From an uncultured Ruminococcus sp. (lineage in GTDB: Bacteria; Bacillota; Clostridia; Oscillospirales; Acutalibacteraceae), in assembly GCA_902803035.1 (NCBI GenBank), contig CADCON010000016.1, positions 1 to 6,409 on the forward strand: 6,409 bases of DNA, written 5' to 3'. A model generated the notes under the pieces. It did no database searches. It was not told the DNA's origin and worked only from the letters and a program-made list of their open reading frames with translations. Of the stretch, positions 5,833 through 6,409 are shown piece by piece; positions within the stretch are counted from its first letter, which is position 1; every line of letters begins with the position of its first letter. The translations under genes were made by a program, and so were the position numbers.

Positions 5833-6409
5833 TTAAAGCCTTTTGAGCACACGATAGAAAAACACACCCTGTTGAAGATTATGGCTCATCTCCAGATTGA
5901 ACATGAAGAGCGAGCGCAGCCGGAGCATATTCTTGATGGCGTCGTCCATGCGCTTGCCGATTACATCGGGCGGCGTATTCCTGTTGACGCATTTGAAGTA
6001 AATCACATCTGATTTCTCGCCCAGCTTTTCCGAGATGAAATGCTTGCAGGCGTCGATGTCCTGAAATTCCCTGTGGGAACGCTCAAAGAAACTCAATCCC
6101 CTGCCGTGGACACAGGCAGGCAGACCGCCGTAGGAATGGTCGATCCGCATATCCACATCGGGCAGACAGAAATAATCGTAGCGGGTGAATTTGAGCGGCG
6201 TACTGAGATTGATGTCCCACGTGACGTCGAGATGGGCGCAGTTCCCCCCGAAATACACAAGGTTCCATGCGTGCGGTTCATAATGCACGCCGTCCTGCGC
6301 CGCTTCGCCCTTGACGACAGGAATATTCAGTCCCAGGTACTGTCCGAGAAGCGATACGGCCTTGGAAATGCCCTCGCAGACCGCCGATCCCCTGAGGAAT
6401 ACGCCCTCA
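5833..6409 (-). CDS. Transglutaminase-like protein, C-terminal part (N-terminus outside window)
   Basis: An open frame runs from the right window edge (first full codon at 6408) to TAA at 5835-5833, 191 codons, with no convincing start inside. It carries the transglutaminase-like catalytic triad in family order: C11 in AVCEGISKA (codon 6378-6376), H46 in PHAWNLV (6273-6271), and D61 in HLDVTWD (6228-6226). A GTG at 6288 could be read as a start but would cut off the Cys and half the fold, so the gene is partial rather than short. The remaining 120 residues continue past the triad with TRYDYFCLPD, typical after this domain, and a helical C-terminal region ending FFYRVLKRL. The family includes peptidases and amide-bond-modifying enzymes; the substrate is unknown. 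It is on the same strand as the triad, 136 nt upstream, but a separate promoter lies between. No U-tailed terminator is visible after it, so readthrough into the kinase gene is possible. Confidence 0.9.
   Translation of the reverse strand, partial: EGVFLRGSAVCEGISKAVSLLGQYLGLNIPVVKGEAAQDGVHYEPHAWNLVYFGGNCAHLDVTWDINLSTPLKFTRYDYFCLPDVDMRIDHSYGGLPACVHGRGLSFFERSHREFQDIDACKHFISEKLGEKSDVIYFKCVNRNTPPDVIGKRMDDAIKNMLRLRSLFMFNLEMSHNLQQGVFFYRVLKRL

Noticed and set aside
1..6409. CRISPR array, insertion sequence or transposase
   Set aside because: No regularly spaced repeats, terminal inverted repeats with an enclosed transposase frame, or recombinase motifs were seen on either strand.

Overview
The window suggests a Firmicutes (Clostridia-like, possibly gut-associated) chromosome of roughly balanced to moderately high GC. 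This rests on strong AGGAGG-type ribosome binding sites, a CCA-encoding tRNA with a consensus sigma-A-type promoter, and the protein families present; the genus cannot be named. Everything convincing is on the minus strand, so transcription runs from high to low coordinates.

Layout in transcription order. (1) 6408-5833: C-terminal 191 codons of a transglutaminase-like cysteine-protease-fold protein, cut by the window edge, with Cys, His and Asp all visible. (2) 5832-5697: intergenic region with an extended -10 promoter and a 22-bp dyad. (3) 5696-4395: atypical Ser/Thr kinase with a zinc ribbon and a C-terminal beta-rich tail. (4) 4323-3547: TerY-like von Willebrand A (vWA) protein with a complete MIDAS. 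(5) 3545-2163: PP2C phosphatase with a long C-terminal coiled coil. (6) 2050-1697: free-standing small Cys-rich protein resembling the TerY-C metal-binding domain. (7) 1624-317: zinc-ribbon protein with a helical domain and a tandem pair of beta-sandwich-like repeats, not recognised. (8) 270-231: rho-independent terminator. (9) 187-159 and 87-12: promoter with A-tracts, then tRNA-Val(UAC).

Genes 3-5 form the TerY-phosphorylation (TerY-P) triad: kinase, vWA and PP2C. The literature links this module to stress and tellurite (Ter)-type systems and, more recently, to phage defence. My reading is that the kinase and phosphatase set the phosphorylation state of the vWA protein or of partners it scaffolds through bound metal. 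The separate TerY-C-like protein and the last gene look like dedicated accessory parts of the same operon, because they lie between the triad and the only clear terminator. The last gene, with its duplicated GW/YGW...PG.W..GRY repeat, is the least described component and a candidate effector or adaptor. Whether the upstream transglutaminase-like gene belongs to the system is unclear, since a separate promoter sits between it and the kinase.
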